Below, in pieces: positions 1 through 8,474 of a DNA stretch of 64,000 nucleotides. The stretch spans positions 372,743 through 436,742 of the forward strand of contig PCXA01000001.1 in assembly GCA_002796325.1 (NCBI GenBank). The letters run 5' to 3'. The notes below the pieces were generated by a model. That model worked only from the letters and a program-made list of their open reading frames with translations, searched no databases and had not been told where the DNA came from. Position numbers and translations under genes: made by a program. Position 1 is the stretch's first letter. Every line of letters begins with the position of its first letter. Origin of the DNA: Deltaproteobacteria bacterium CG11_big_fil_rev_8_21_14_0_20_47_16. GTDB taxonomy: Bacteria > UBA10199 > GCA-002796325 > 1-14-0-20-47-16.

Positions 1-1
1 C

Positions 2-1726
2 AGCGTCTATTTTAAGCTGTCAGGCGGTAAAGATGGTCAAAGTTATCATGCTGAAGTAACCAATTTGCCAGAGGGGCAGTTTGAATATTCAGTCCAAAAA
101 GATTGGCTAATTATTGAGAGTAAAGGTGTCACAAAAATTGCCGGGACATATAAACCCCATGTCAAAGTATGGCTTGATTCCAACACTTCTGATTCAGCAA
201 TTTGCCCTGAAACTGTTTGTCAGTTTAAGATTAACGACCATTTAGCAATTAAGGCCTACGATCTGAAGGATGTGCTTTATAGCATCGAATGGTTATTCGA
301 GAATAAGAGCCCATTTTGTTCAACATCGCAGACGGACAATGCCAAGACATGTGGGCCCTATGAGTTAAAGTCTGACAGTATGATGGGGACATATAATGCA
401 AACTATAACACGGGTAAGGGCGCTTATATGTTTATCGTTCTTCGCTCTTCAGGTTTAAAGAGCGACGATAAGAGCTTTAAGTGGAGTTTGTCAGTGGATG
501 GTAAGGTGTTGTCTGATGCGGATGTATCAACGGATGACTTCTTTGAGTGTGCTAAAGGTAAGAAGACATGTCCAACGGGTCTTTTTCTGCTCGATTATAA
601 ACACGATAAAGTTGTAGATGCAGATACCCGCTTTCTGGTGATTAGTGCCTCGGCATTCAAGCCGAACAGTCCAACTGAATATAAAAATGTGGCAGTGACA
701 GTCAGTAATGCATCCGGTGCAAGTCAAAAAATTGTGTTTGATAAAGTTACCATTCCATCAATTACATCGGTTAACGATTTTATCGCTTCTGAAAAAGAGA
801 AGGTAAACGCGAAATATGCTGCGTGTCACAATATGAAGGTGGAGAGCATTACCAGTCAGGGTAAGGTCTATACATCGGATGCTCAGGGTGTATTTGTAAT
901 ACAGGAAACCTTGCCAGTGATTTCCTCTGGAGATGCAAAACCCAGTTCAGAAAACATCAGTATTAATGTGGTGGGGGGAGAGGGCACTAAAAAGCTTTCC
1001 GATATTCAGTTTTCAACACAGAGCGGTGAATTTAAGACCGTGAAAAATGACGGAACCACAGTATTGCAGTGGCCGGCATATCAAAAGCTTACCTCAACAA
1101 ATGGTACATTGTCTGATAGCGTAACCTTGACGGTGAGTGACTCGTCATCCGAATGTGTCCAAAAGAAGAAAATCACAATTAAGCGTCAATTAACGTACCC
1201 ATTTGATACGGTTTCCATTGCTGCAGGTAATATTGTTGTGTCTACCCACCTTTGCTTTGACTATGTGGATGGTGACACGCAATTTAAGGTGGAGCTGCAG
1301 GACAAGAATGGGACAACAATTGCGAGCAATGAATCGGGCTTTATGAATAATAATGCCTATGAGGGTGGATGTTTTGACCAGGGCATTCTTATGACAGCTG
1401 GTGCGGGTAAGAAATTGAGTGATATTGCAAGGATTGCGCTGACGTTGAAGGATGATCCGTGGGCCTGGAATGATATGGAAGTGAGTAAGGTTAACTTTTC
1501 AATTTCAACCAAGTATTGGCATACGAAGGTTTTGAAAGATTCCATTTATGACTGCGATTATTCGGGCAACTTGGGGACATGTTTTGGAGTTAAAGACCAT
1601 GTTGGCTCTATTTATTACTATAGTGGTGATAATGGTAGTAATGGTGAAGTAGATGGGAACAGTGAAGTTTGGATATTTGCAGTACCAAAAGGTGCGTGGG
1701 TGCCTCAGCAGGATGTTAAGTTTTAG
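2..1726 (+). CDS. cysteine-rich exported-type protein, 5' end outside window
   Basis: The reading frame is open from base 2 to the stop at 1724-1726, so the true start lies upstream and 574 residues are visible. The first internal alternative start (TTG at 65) is not convincing because the frame continues through it. The protein is rich in Ser, Thr, Asp and Gly, and looks like a chain of beta-rich segments. Cysteines come in close pairs, as in ICPETVC, FFECAKGKKTC and YDCDYSGNLGTC, which suggests disulfides formed outside the cytoplasm. I recognise no catalytic motif or named family. Its 3' end overlaps the convergent TPR lipoprotein gene by 11 bases. Role unknown; an extracellular or surface location is inference. 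Confidence 0.75.
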   Translation, partial: SVYFKLSGGKDGQSYHAEVTNLPEGQFEYSVQKDWLIIESKGVTKIAGTYKPHVKVWLDSNTSDSAICPETVCQFKINDHLAIKAYDLKDVLYSIEWLFENKSPFCSTSQTDNAKTCGPYELKSDSMMGTYNANYNTGKGAYMFIVLRSSGLKSDDKSFKWSLSVDGKVLSDADVSTDDFFECAKGKKTCPTGLFLLDYKHDKVVDADTRFLVISASAFKPNSPTEYKNVAVTVSNASGASQKIVFDKVTIPSITSVNDFIASEKEKVNAKYAACHNMKVESITSQGKVYTSDAQGVFVIQETLPVISSGDAKPSSENISINVVGGEGTKKLSDIQFSTQSGEFKTVKNDGTTVLQWPAYQKLTSTNGTLSDSVTLTVSDSSSECVQKKKITIKRQLTYPFDTVSIAAGNIVVSTHLCFDYVDGDTQFKVELQDKNGTTIASNESGFMNNNAYEGGCFDQGILMTAGAGKKLSDIARIALTLKDDPWAWNDMEVSKVNFSISTKYWHTKVLKDSIYDCDYSGNLGTCFGVKDHVGSIYYYSGDNGSNGEVDGNSEVWIFAVPKGAWVPQQDVKF

Positions 1727-2171
1727 TTTGCGCTGTTTGAATCAGTTCTCGAAACTTCTGAATGGTTTCTTCCCACTCAGGTGAGGCGTGAAATAGATTT
1801 TCGGCCTGGTCTAAAAAGCCGAGCGCCTTGGGAAAGTCATTTAAATTATAATAAACAACTGCAAGATGATAATAGGCCGATCCGTTAGTGGGATCGACAG
1901 TGACCGCTTGTTCAAATTTGCCGCGTGCGTGGTCAAAGTCTTTATCAGCCAGAAAAACTTTTCCTTCATCAACCAAATGGATTGAGACCTGACGCTTGGG
2001 ACTTTGCATGGCAACATAATCAACAGATGCGGGCTTCATGGTTTCGCGTGGGGGTTCGCCCGGGACCTTTGTAACGGTTGATCCTGTTTTGCTTCGAGGC
2101 GATTTTCCTGTGATGGTGGCACAGTGGGGGAGTGTAAGTAAGAGAATGAAGAGTGAGAATATTATTCGCAT
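1716..2171 (-). CDS. TPR-repeat lipoprotein
   Basis: 151 residues. The N-terminus is a lipoprotein signal peptide with lipobox LPHC, lipid-modified Cys at residue 17. The mature part starts with a Thr/Ser/Pro-rich tether and then carries about two tetratricopeptide repeats (roughly residues 70-135, with the repeat marks AYYHLAVVYYNLNDFPKAL). TPRs bind other proteins, so this is probably an envelope scaffold or an accessory factor. It overlaps the end of the upstream PBP1b-type gene by 10 bases on the same strand, which implies translational coupling. By analogy to LpoB-type lipoproteins it could be an activator of the neighbouring synthase; that is inference, since TPR folds are found in LpoA rather than LpoB. 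Confidence 0.8.
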   Translation of the reverse strand: MRIIFSLFILLLTLPHCATITGKSPRSKTGSTVTKVPGEPPRETMKPASVDYVAMQSPKRQVSIHLVDEGKVFLADKDFDHARGKFEQAVTVDPTNGSAYYHLAVVYYNLNDFPKALGFLDQAENLFHASPEWEETIQKFRELIQTAQTKT

Positions 2172-4498
2172 GCTTTGTCCGGTTCGAATCCGTCGATAAA
2201 TGGCTCAAAGACTCCATCTGGGCAATGCTTATTTGAGAGTAAACCAGATGTAGGATCGATTTTCACCAAAACCACGCTGGGGGGTGGTGAGAAATCTTCT
2301 TCAGAATTGCCAACCAATTGCTTCATATAATCAGTCCAAATGGGAAGGGCGGCACGACCACCACTTAGATTCATGGTGGCATTGTCGTCATAGCCCACCC
2401 AGACCAGTGTCATAAGGCTGGGAGTAAATCCAACAAACCACGCATCTTTATAGTTGCTGGTGGTGCCAGTTTTACCTGCGGCAATTCCAGTGAATCCCAT
2501 TCTGCGGGCACTGGCACCAGTGCCACGATCCATGACCCCCTTGAGTACATTGGTGGTGAGGTAGACAGGTCCGGCGTCAAACTTGCGATGTACTTCGATG
2601 ACCTTACGCTGGAGTGGTTGGTTGTTTTTATCTACCACCTGGATAATGGACAGTGGTTGGGCGCGAATGCCGTTGTTGGCAAAAATGGTGTAGGCCGATG
2701 CCAATTCTAGTGGTGTGACTTCAAATGAACCGAGTGCAATGGATGGTACAGGTTGCAAGTCACTGGTAAATCCGGCATCGCGTGCGGCCGCTACAATTTC
2801 ATCAAGGCCAGTATTGAGCGCCAACTTTGCAGTAGCAATATTGTAGCTATGTTCCAGTGCAGTACGCAGTGTGACGCGGCCATGTTCTTTTTTGTCATAA
2901 TTGTTGGGTGACCATTGCTGCCCACCCGACTCAATTGAGAATTTGCTGTCATCAATATAGGCGGATGGCCATGTGGTCTTCTGGCTGCGGTGGGGATCAA
3001 AGGCAGTCAGGTAGACAAAAGGTTTGAAGGTGGACCCCGGTTGGCGTTTGGCTTGGGTGATTCGATTAAATTGAGTGTTGGCAAAATCGCGGCCACCCAC
3101 CATGGAGCGAATGTAACCGGTTTGTGGTTGAATGCTGATGAGTGCCCCTTGTAGTGGATCCGCATGGTTTTTTGGTAAAATAGATGCTGCTGATTTTTCA
3201 AGGCTTACAAGTCCACTTTGAACGACATTTTCAGCAACCAACTGTGCGGTCATATCGAGTGTGGTGAAAATGCGGAGACCTTCGCTTTGTAAAATATCTT
3301 CAGGATACAATTCTTGTAACTGCTGCTTCACAAACTGAATAAAGTAAGGTGCCATGACGACTCGTACACGCCGTTCTGGGGTAATGATGGGTTCTGCCTT
3401 TCCTTCAGCCAGTTGCTGAGCGGTGATGATGCCGCGCTCATATAGTCGATTGAGCACAAAGTCGCGGCGTGATTTGGCGGCCTCTTTGTTATGGAATGGT
3501 GAGTATTCATAAGGGGACCGGATCATGCCGGCGAGTAATGCACATTCCCCAATATTGAGTTGTTTGACATCTTTGCCAAAGTAGAGGCGTGCGGCTTCAC
3601 CCACGCCCGATACGCTGCTAGCACCGCGTTGGCCAAAATAAATTTCATTAATATAGGCCTCAAGGATTTCGCCTTTGCTGTGATGTCGTTCTAGCGAGAT
3701 GGCGATGATGGCCTCTTTGAATTTTCGCCAGAGTGATTTCCGGCTGTGAAGAAAGTAGTTTTTGACGAGTTGTTGAGTGAGGGTAGAGCCGCCTTGCGCA
3801 AATCGAAATGACATCAAGTTTTTAACCATGGCGCGGGAAATGCCGATGGGGTCTACGCCGTGATGACGAAAGAAACGTTCATCTTCAACTTGAATGATGG
3901 ATTCAAGCAAGACTTGAGGGACATCATTTAAGCTGACAATCGTACGATCTTCTTGGTTGGAATCAAAAACAGATGCCACCAATTCAGGCTCTAGGCGAAT
4001 GGTGGCCAAGTCTTTTTGGCTATCGATATTGACGATACGTGTGACAGAAGTCGCATTAATCGAAATGCGGGCGGGGAAACCCACAAAGCTTTCTAACGGA
4101 TATGAAAAGTCATGCAGCCAGATGTCTAAGTGATCCGGAAATGCGGCATACTCACCAGGTCCTTTGACTTCATTGGCCACATGCCGATAACCGAGTCGTC
4201 CCAGTTTGGCTGTCAGTTTGCGTGACGGCAGGTTTAAGCCCGGGTAAATATATTCGGCATCGGAATAAATGCGTGACGGGAGATTCCATTTTTGGGTTTT
4301 GGAAAATTGCTGCTCGGCCCATTTGGCCAGGTGAAAATAATACCATGTGCCAACGAGTGCCATGATCAGCAGCACCGGTAGCAGATACTTGGCAAACCGT
4401 ACGCTGAGTTTAAGGCTGCCCCAAAAAATCGCAAACGTGCGACGGATGAGCCCCTTTTTCTTTTTTCGACCTGAATCTCTTTTCTTGCTAAAGATCAT
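2162..4498 (-). CDS. mrcB: bifunctional class A penicillin-binding protein (PBP1b type)
   Basis: 778 residues, a full-length peptidoglycan synthase. A basic cytoplasmic tail is followed by one transmembrane helix (about 36-55) and a small UB2H-like region (about 75-165). The glycosyltransferase family 51 domain has EDERFFRHHG with the catalytic Glu205, GGSTLTQQ at 236-243 and the second acidic site near Glu280. The transpeptidase domain has all three penicillin-binding motifs: S489-T-F-K, S551-Y-N and K676-T-G. It polymerises lipid II and cross-links stem peptides at the outer face of the inner membrane. The gene is divergent from the MFS gene and ends inside the start of the TPR lipoprotein gene. 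No strong Shine-Dalgarno sequence precedes the ATG. Confidence 0.95.
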   Translation of the reverse strand: MIFSKKRDSGRKKKKGLIRRTFAIFWGSLKLSVRFAKYLLPVLLIMALVGTWYYFHLAKWAEQQFSKTQKWNLPSRIYSDAEYIYPGLNLPSRKLTAKLGRLGYRHVANEVKGPGEYAAFPDHLDIWLHDFSYPLESFVGFPARISINATSVTRIVNIDSQKDLATIRLEPELVASVFDSNQEDRTIVSLNDVPQVLLESIIQVEDERFFRHHGVDPIGISRAMVKNLMSFRFAQGGSTLTQQLVKNYFLHSRKSLWRKFKEAIIAISLERHHSKGEILEAYINEIYFGQRGASSVSGVGEAARLYFGKDVKQLNIGECALLAGMIRSPYEYSPFHNKEAAKSRRDFVLNRLYERGIITAQQLAEGKAEPIITPERRVRVVMAPYFIQFVKQQLQELYPEDILQSEGLRIFTTLDMTAQLVAENVVQSGLVSLEKSAASILPKNHADPLQGALISIQPQTGYIRSMVGGRDFANTQFNRITQAKRQPGSTFKPFVYLTAFDPHRSQKTTWPSAYIDDSKFSIESGGQQWSPNNYDKKEHGRVTLRTALEHSYNIATAKLALNTGLDEIVAAARDAGFTSDLQPVPSIALGSFEVTPLELASAYTIFANNGIRAQPLSIIQVVDKNNQPLQRKVIEVHRKFDAGPVYLTTNVLKGVMDRGTGASARRMGFTGIAAGKTGTTSNYKDAWFVGFTPSLMTLVWVGYDDNATMNLSGGRAALPIWTDYMKQLVGNSEEDFSPPPSVVLVKIDPTSGLLSNKHCPDGVFEPFIDGFEPDKACE

Positions 4499-4535
4499 CA
4501 GAACTTGCTAGCAGATGCCGGGGGAAAATAAAAGA

Positions 4536-5717
4536 ATGGAAAACTCAAAACGACCTTTCTGGATCATCTTTACCACCGTCACCATTGACCTATTGGGTTT
4601 TGGGATGGTGTTGCCGCTGCTTCCCATTTATGGCCGCAGCTTTGGTGTCTCTGAAGCCCAGATGGGGTTGGTCTTGGGTGCCTATTCCCTCATGCAGTTT
4701 CTCTTTGCCCCGCTGTTGGGGCGGTTATCAGACAAAATTGGCCGCAGACCTGTGCTGTGCATCTCTATTTTGGGAACAGCTCTGGGGCATTTTGTGCTGG
4801 CGTTGGCGGGTAGTTTTTGGCTGCTGATTTTGGGACGTGTCATCGACGGTATTGCCGGTAGTAACATTGCCACCGCGCAGGCGTATATCGCTGACATGAG
4901 CCCGCCCGAGCAGCGCACGCGCAACATTGGCATGTGGTTTGGTGCGGCGTTCGGTATTGGATTTGCGATTGGCCCATTCTTTGGTGGGTTGACCTATCAA
5001 TTTGGCCAATGGGTGATGCCCGAATATGCCGAGCGCATGCCGTTTATTGTGGCCGGGTGTTTGTCGCTCGCGAATGCGGTGCATGCTTGGTTTAAACTCC
5101 CAGAGTCAATTCCGGATCGCAGCCCGTTTCACATGGGATGGCGCACCAACTCCTTTGCGATTATTGGTGAAGTCTTGCGCAGCCCTGCCGGCCGCATGGT
5201 GCTGATGAACGCGCTTATTATTATGGCCTTCGCACAGATGGAAGCGACCTATGCCTACTTGATGGTCGATCGATTTGGGTTGGACAAATCATCGATCTAT
5301 TGGGTTTTTGGTGGCTTGGGGTTGACCGTGGCCTTTGTGCAGGGCGGTCTGGTGCGGCGCATTGAACCGCTGTTGGGAGATCGTAAACTCATTTTGTGGG
5401 GTGGTGCGGCGCTTGCCATTGGGTTGATTATGTTGCCCGTGGGCCAACATATTGCATGGCTCTTTGGGTTTTCATTGTTGATGGCGTTGGGGAATGGTTT
5501 GGTTTCTCCGGCGATGACGGGGGTTATTTCCAAGTCCGCCAGTGGTGCGGTGCAAGGGGAAACCATGGGGGTATCGGCCTCCATGGGAAGCCTGGCGCGC
5601 TTTGCAGGGCCCGCGTTGGGATTGGTGCTCTATCAATACTGGGGCGTCTCTGTTCCGTACGTGGTCGCGGGTGTAATGATTTTGATGGTGACGACCATTG
5701 CGAGCAGGCGGCTCTAG
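4536..5717 (+). CDS. MFS transporter, DHA1 (TetA-like) family
   Basis: About 393 residues from the ATG at 4536, which has GGGGGA upstream; an in-frame ATG at 4515 would add seven residues. Twelve hydrophobic helices are apparent. The loop between helices 2 and 3 carries the MFS signature GRLSDKIGRRPVL (motif A), and helix 1 has DLLGFGMVLPLLP, typical of proton-driven drug:H+ antiporters such as TetA and Bcr. The substrate cannot be read from the sequence. The start is only 37 bases from the divergent PBP1b start, so the two promoters must overlap each other or lie within the coding ends. The gene converges on the unknown gene at 5726 with an 8-base gap. Confidence 0.9.
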   Translation: MENSKRPFWIIFTTVTIDLLGFGMVLPLLPIYGRSFGVSEAQMGLVLGAYSLMQFLFAPLLGRLSDKIGRRPVLCISILGTALGHFVLALAGSFWLLILGRVIDGIAGSNIATAQAYIADMSPPEQRTRNIGMWFGAAFGIGFAIGPFFGGLTYQFGQWVMPEYAERMPFIVAGCLSLANAVHAWFKLPESIPDRSPFHMGWRTNSFAIIGEVLRSPAGRMVLMNALIIMAFAQMEATYAYLMVDRFGLDKSSIYWVFGGLGLTVAFVQGGLVRRIEPLLGDRKLILWGGAALAIGLIMLPVGQHIAWLFGFSLLMALGNGLVSPAMTGVISKSASGAVQGETMGVSASMGSLARFAGPALGLVLYQYWGVSVPYVVAGVMILMVTTIASRRL

Positions 5718-5725
5718 CGTCTTAC

Positions 5726-6571
5726 TTATTCGCCCACACCCCAATTCATTTGGATTTCTGCAGTAGTGCCAATGAGGATTTTGGGAATCCAGCGGGCGTG
5801 CCCAATCGTGATTTCGCTATTTTCTGGGCAGTTGCTGTCATCACATTCAATCTGGCGGTACTGTGAGAAAATGTTGGCGCATTTTTGATAGGTCTCAATT
5901 GCGCCGCGCACCATGGTGCGGAGTTTTTTGGGAATATCGGCCTCGTTAACTTCAACATAATTCAATTTGCTCGCCTGATCAGATGCGTACGCCTTTAAGT
6001 GTTCGGGGGCAATGGGGTTGGGTTGCGCAGTATTTGGGAGCGCTGGGGCAATGTTGACCTTAAATGGTGATACCGACAATGACTGGAGTGACTGCAGCAA
6101 GTTTATGCTCATGTCAGTGATGGCTTTAGCATCAAATAGGGCCTTGTTAGGGGTAATAGCCATGTTCCAATCACCTGTAGAAAATTCCATTTCTTGCGTG
6201 AGTCCCAATAGACGTTCCCACCAGGTGGTTGGGGTTTTGTAAGAAGAGATGGCCTGCATTTTTTGAGCTGTATCACCAATGCGCACGATGGCTTTAATGG
6301 CATTACATTGTGTGGCAGAAGCTGTGCAGTTCTCCTCAATATAGGCATCACGGACGATGGGGTTTGTTGAATAACCGTAAAATGAGGCACATTGATCATT
6401 ACCATCACCAGGGATAACGTCCGTATTGCCAATTTTCGCCATGACGTCTTTCTGGCGTTTCGGGTCACAAATGGTGAGGAAATCTGAAGGACAGCGGCGC
6501 GCTTTATCTAAGAATACGTGGCCGGCAACACGAAAACCACATCTGTATGGATATACTTTATTCGCCATCAT
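5726..6571 (-). CDS. uncharacterised protein, no recognised domain
   Basis: 281 residues starting at the ATG ending at 6571, preceded by an AAGGAG ribosome-binding site. There is no signal peptide, transmembrane helix or motif that I recognise. Cysteines are frequent in the first 100 residues (CGF, CPSDF, ICDPK, QCASF, NCTAS, QCNA) and again near the end (ECDDSNCPE). Cysteine richness without a Sec signal is unusual for a cytoplasmic protein. A 19-base motif 66-84 bases before the start is shared, with one difference, with the region before the giant gene at 53225 (see findings). The gene may therefore belong to the same regulon. Function unknown. Confidence 0.7.
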   Translation of the reverse strand: MMANKVYPYRCGFRVAGHVFLDKARRCPSDFLTICDPKRQKDVMAKIGNTDVIPGDGNDQCASFYGYSTNPIVRDAYIEENCTASATQCNAIKAIVRIGDTAQKMQAISSYKTPTTWWERLLGLTQEMEFSTGDWNMAITPNKALFDAKAITDMSINLLQSLQSLSVSPFKVNIAPALPNTAQPNPIAPEHLKAYASDQASKLNYVEVNEADIPKKLRTMVRGAIETYQKCANIFSQYRQIECDDSNCPENSEITIGHARWIPKILIGTTAEIQMNWGVGE

Positions 6572-6636
6572 TAACTCCTTGTTAAATGTAATAATTCCTT
6601 ATCGGTTCCTCTGCCAAATAGTTGTTCAAAAATCGA

Positions 6637-6655
6637 TAACTAGTTGATTTTAAAG
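6637..6655 (-). promoter_or_regulatory. upstream motif copy 1 (shared with giant gene)
   Basis: Plus-strand reading TAACTAGTTGATTTTAAAG. It differs at one base from 53302-53320, which lies at almost the same distance upstream of the giant gene. The core AACTAGTT is a perfect 8-base palindrome here. In both places TTTGGCA follows closer to the gene on the minus strand (here 6611-6618). It may be an operator or activator site; no regulator is known. Confidence 0.35.
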
Positions 6656-6688
6656 CGCATAAACCCTAGGCGAAATGTACGGGGTGCA

Positions 6689-7567
6689 CTAAATGAGTTG
6701 GTCAATCATAAGGGCTACAAAGATGCCGAACAGGTAGGCGATTGAGAAGAAGAAGGTCTTGTAGGCGTCTTTGGGGTCCTTGGTTTTGATCATGTGCAAT
6801 GTCTTCTTTAAATAGAATGCACCCAGAATACCTGCCATGATTACATATGGAATTCCGGCCACACCCAGTGGCCATGCAAAGAGCAATGACATGGGAATTA
6901 AAATAACGGTGTAGAGTAGAATTTGATCGTAGGTATGCTTCACACCCTTCACAACGGGTAGCATGGGAACCGACACGCCGGCGTATTCATCCTTAATATA
7001 GATAGCGAGTGCCCAAAAGTGCGGGGGTGTCCACATGAAGACCATGCCAAACATGAGACATGCGGCAGGTGATAGGGTGTCGGTTACTGCAGCCCATGCA
7101 ATGAGTGGGGCCATCGCACCAGGCACGCCACCAATCACAATGTTATAAGGGGTGCGGGGTTTGAGCCACAGCGTGTAGATAAATCCATAAAACAAAATGA
7201 CGGTTAGGGCCAAGAAGGCGGCCAAGACGTTGCTCATCAATCCCAAAATTAAAATGCCAACTGTGCCGCCAATCACTACGAACGCGAGCGCGTGGTTGGG
7301 TTTGATGTGGCCGAGTGGAATGGGGCGCTTTTTGCGGGTGCGTTCCATTTGCGCATCAAGCGCACGTTCTAAATATTGATTAAATGCGTTGGCGGATGCG
7401 CCGGTGCAGAAAATGGCAAATAAAATAAGTGCCGATTGCGGCGTGAAAATCGGCGTGCCCTGCACGATGAGTGCAGTGAGTCCTGTAATCACAAACAGGA
7501 TAGTGATGTTGGGCTTGGTGAGCTGCCAGTATGCCCTCAGTTGTGTTTTAATTCCGACGGATGCCAT
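6689..7567 (-). CDS. ctaB: protoheme IX farnesyltransferase (heme O synthase)
   Basis: 292 residues, the usual length for this UbiA-superfamily membrane prenyltransferase. It adds a farnesyl group to heme b to make heme O. The first polyprenyl-diphosphate/Mg site is visible as N63-x3-E67-x3-D71 followed by AQMERT and KRP; the first acidic position is Glu rather than the usual Asp. The second site includes IKDEYAGVSVPMLP. Several transmembrane helices fill the rest. The start overlaps the ctaA end by 20 bases, and the gene is last in the act-cta run, so heme A is supplied together with the oxidase that needs it. Confidence 0.95.
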   Translation of the reverse strand: MASVGIKTQLRAYWQLTKPNITILFVITGLTALIVQGTPIFTPQSALILFAIFCTGASANAFNQYLERALDAQMERTRKKRPIPLGHIKPNHALAFVVIGGTVGILILGLMSNVLAAFLALTVILFYGFIYTLWLKPRTPYNIVIGGVPGAMAPLIAWAAVTDTLSPAACLMFGMVFMWTPPHFWALAIYIKDEYAGVSVPMLPVVKGVKHTYDQILLYTVILIPMSLLFAWPLGVAGIPYVIMAGILGAFYLKKTLHMIKTKDPKDAYKTFFFSIAYLFGIFVALMIDQLI

Positions 7568-8423
7568 ATACCAGCGCAGTTAGCATCCCCCAGAGCAACA
7601 TGGCAAGACCTAGATGTGCAACGCTCATGGGAATTGGAATTTTTGCGTGGATGAGACCCACACCGATCAGGAATTGTAAGATGACGACAGTCAAACAGCC
7701 TTTGACCAAACGCTTGTTGCCGGTGGTGAGGCCTGCTTTTCGGGATACTGCAAATGTGCCGATGATGATGAGCACCACCGCATAGGCCATGAATCGGTGC
7801 ATCATCTGCAGGCCCACGAGTCCAGTCATCGCAGGGAGCCACTGGCCATTGCACATGGGAAAATCAGGGCAGACAAGGCCGGCATGACTGCTGCTCACCA
7901 TACCACCCAAACCCAATTGAATGAAGACGAGTACCAAGCTCATGTAGACGTGGCGGCGGAATGTGGGAAAGGTTTTGCCATCTTGTACGACATGTAAGGT
8001 GGATGATTGCTTGCTGCGGATGCGAATGATGACGGCAAAGAAGATCGCGGCGACGAGCAAGTGGAGAGTAACAGTTACTGGGCTGTTGTTTTCAAAGACG
8101 GTGACAGCACCCAAAATTGCTTGAATCAAAAGAAGCAAGACGGATGCAATGGCCAGGATACCCAAGCGCCCACGGAGTTCTTTGGTGGCACCAATGAGTG
8201 CGGCTTGAATGAAGACCAGCATGCTGACAATCAATACGAGTAGCCGATGGAACCATTCCGCAAATACCAATGGATCAAACGGTGGAATCCATTCGCCATT
8301 GCAAGTTGGCCAATCAGGGCAGGCCATACCAGCGCCCATGCTGCGCACGGCAGCACCGACGAGCAGTAAAATGTATACGAGTACGACCGTGGTGGTGGAT
8401 AAAACCGCGAGACGTTTGGACAT
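7548..8423 (-). CDS. ctaA: heme A synthase (COX15/CtaA family)
   Basis: 291 residues from the ATG ending at 8423, which has GAGGGG six bases before it; an upstream in-frame TTG (8435) would add four residues and is less likely. It oxidises the C8 methyl of heme O to a formyl group. Two related four-helix halves are evident, each starting with the paired-cysteine loop ACPDWPTCNG or VCPDFPMCNG and each followed by a helix-borne histidine (EWFHRLL, MMHRFM). Later histidines occur in the TLHLLVAA and VAHLGLAM helices. These match the four heme ligands of the family. Downstream of the oxidase structural genes and translationally overlapped with ctaB. Confidence 0.95.
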   Translation of the reverse strand: MSKRLAVLSTTTVVLVYILLLVGAAVRSMGAGMACPDWPTCNGEWIPPFDPLVFAEWFHRLLVLIVSMLVFIQAALIGATKELRGRLGILAIASVLLLLIQAILGAVTVFENNSPVTVTLHLLVAAIFFAVIIRIRSKQSSTLHVVQDGKTFPTFRRHVYMSLVLVFIQLGLGGMVSSSHAGLVCPDFPMCNGQWLPAMTGLVGLQMMHRFMAYAVVLIIIGTFAVSRKAGLTTGNKRLVKGCLTVVILQFLIGVGLIHAKIPIPMSVAHLGLAMLLWGMLTALVYGIRRN

Positions 8424-8441
8424 ATATCCCCTCAATTCTGA

Positions 8442-8462
8442 ATCCCCGAAGTGTGTGGGGAT
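8442..8462 (-). repeat. intercistronic REP-like hairpin between ctaF-like and ctaA genes
   Basis: The stem ATCCCC/GGGGAT surrounds a 9-base loop, with GTGTCAT leading into it on the minus strand. It lies in the 51-base gap between the fused cytochrome subunit and ctaA. There is no T-run, so it is not a typical terminator. It could stabilise or process the mRNA, or be a degenerate REP-type repeat like the one at 17345-17363. Confidence 0.5.
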
Positions 8463-8474
8463 GACACGTTGTAA

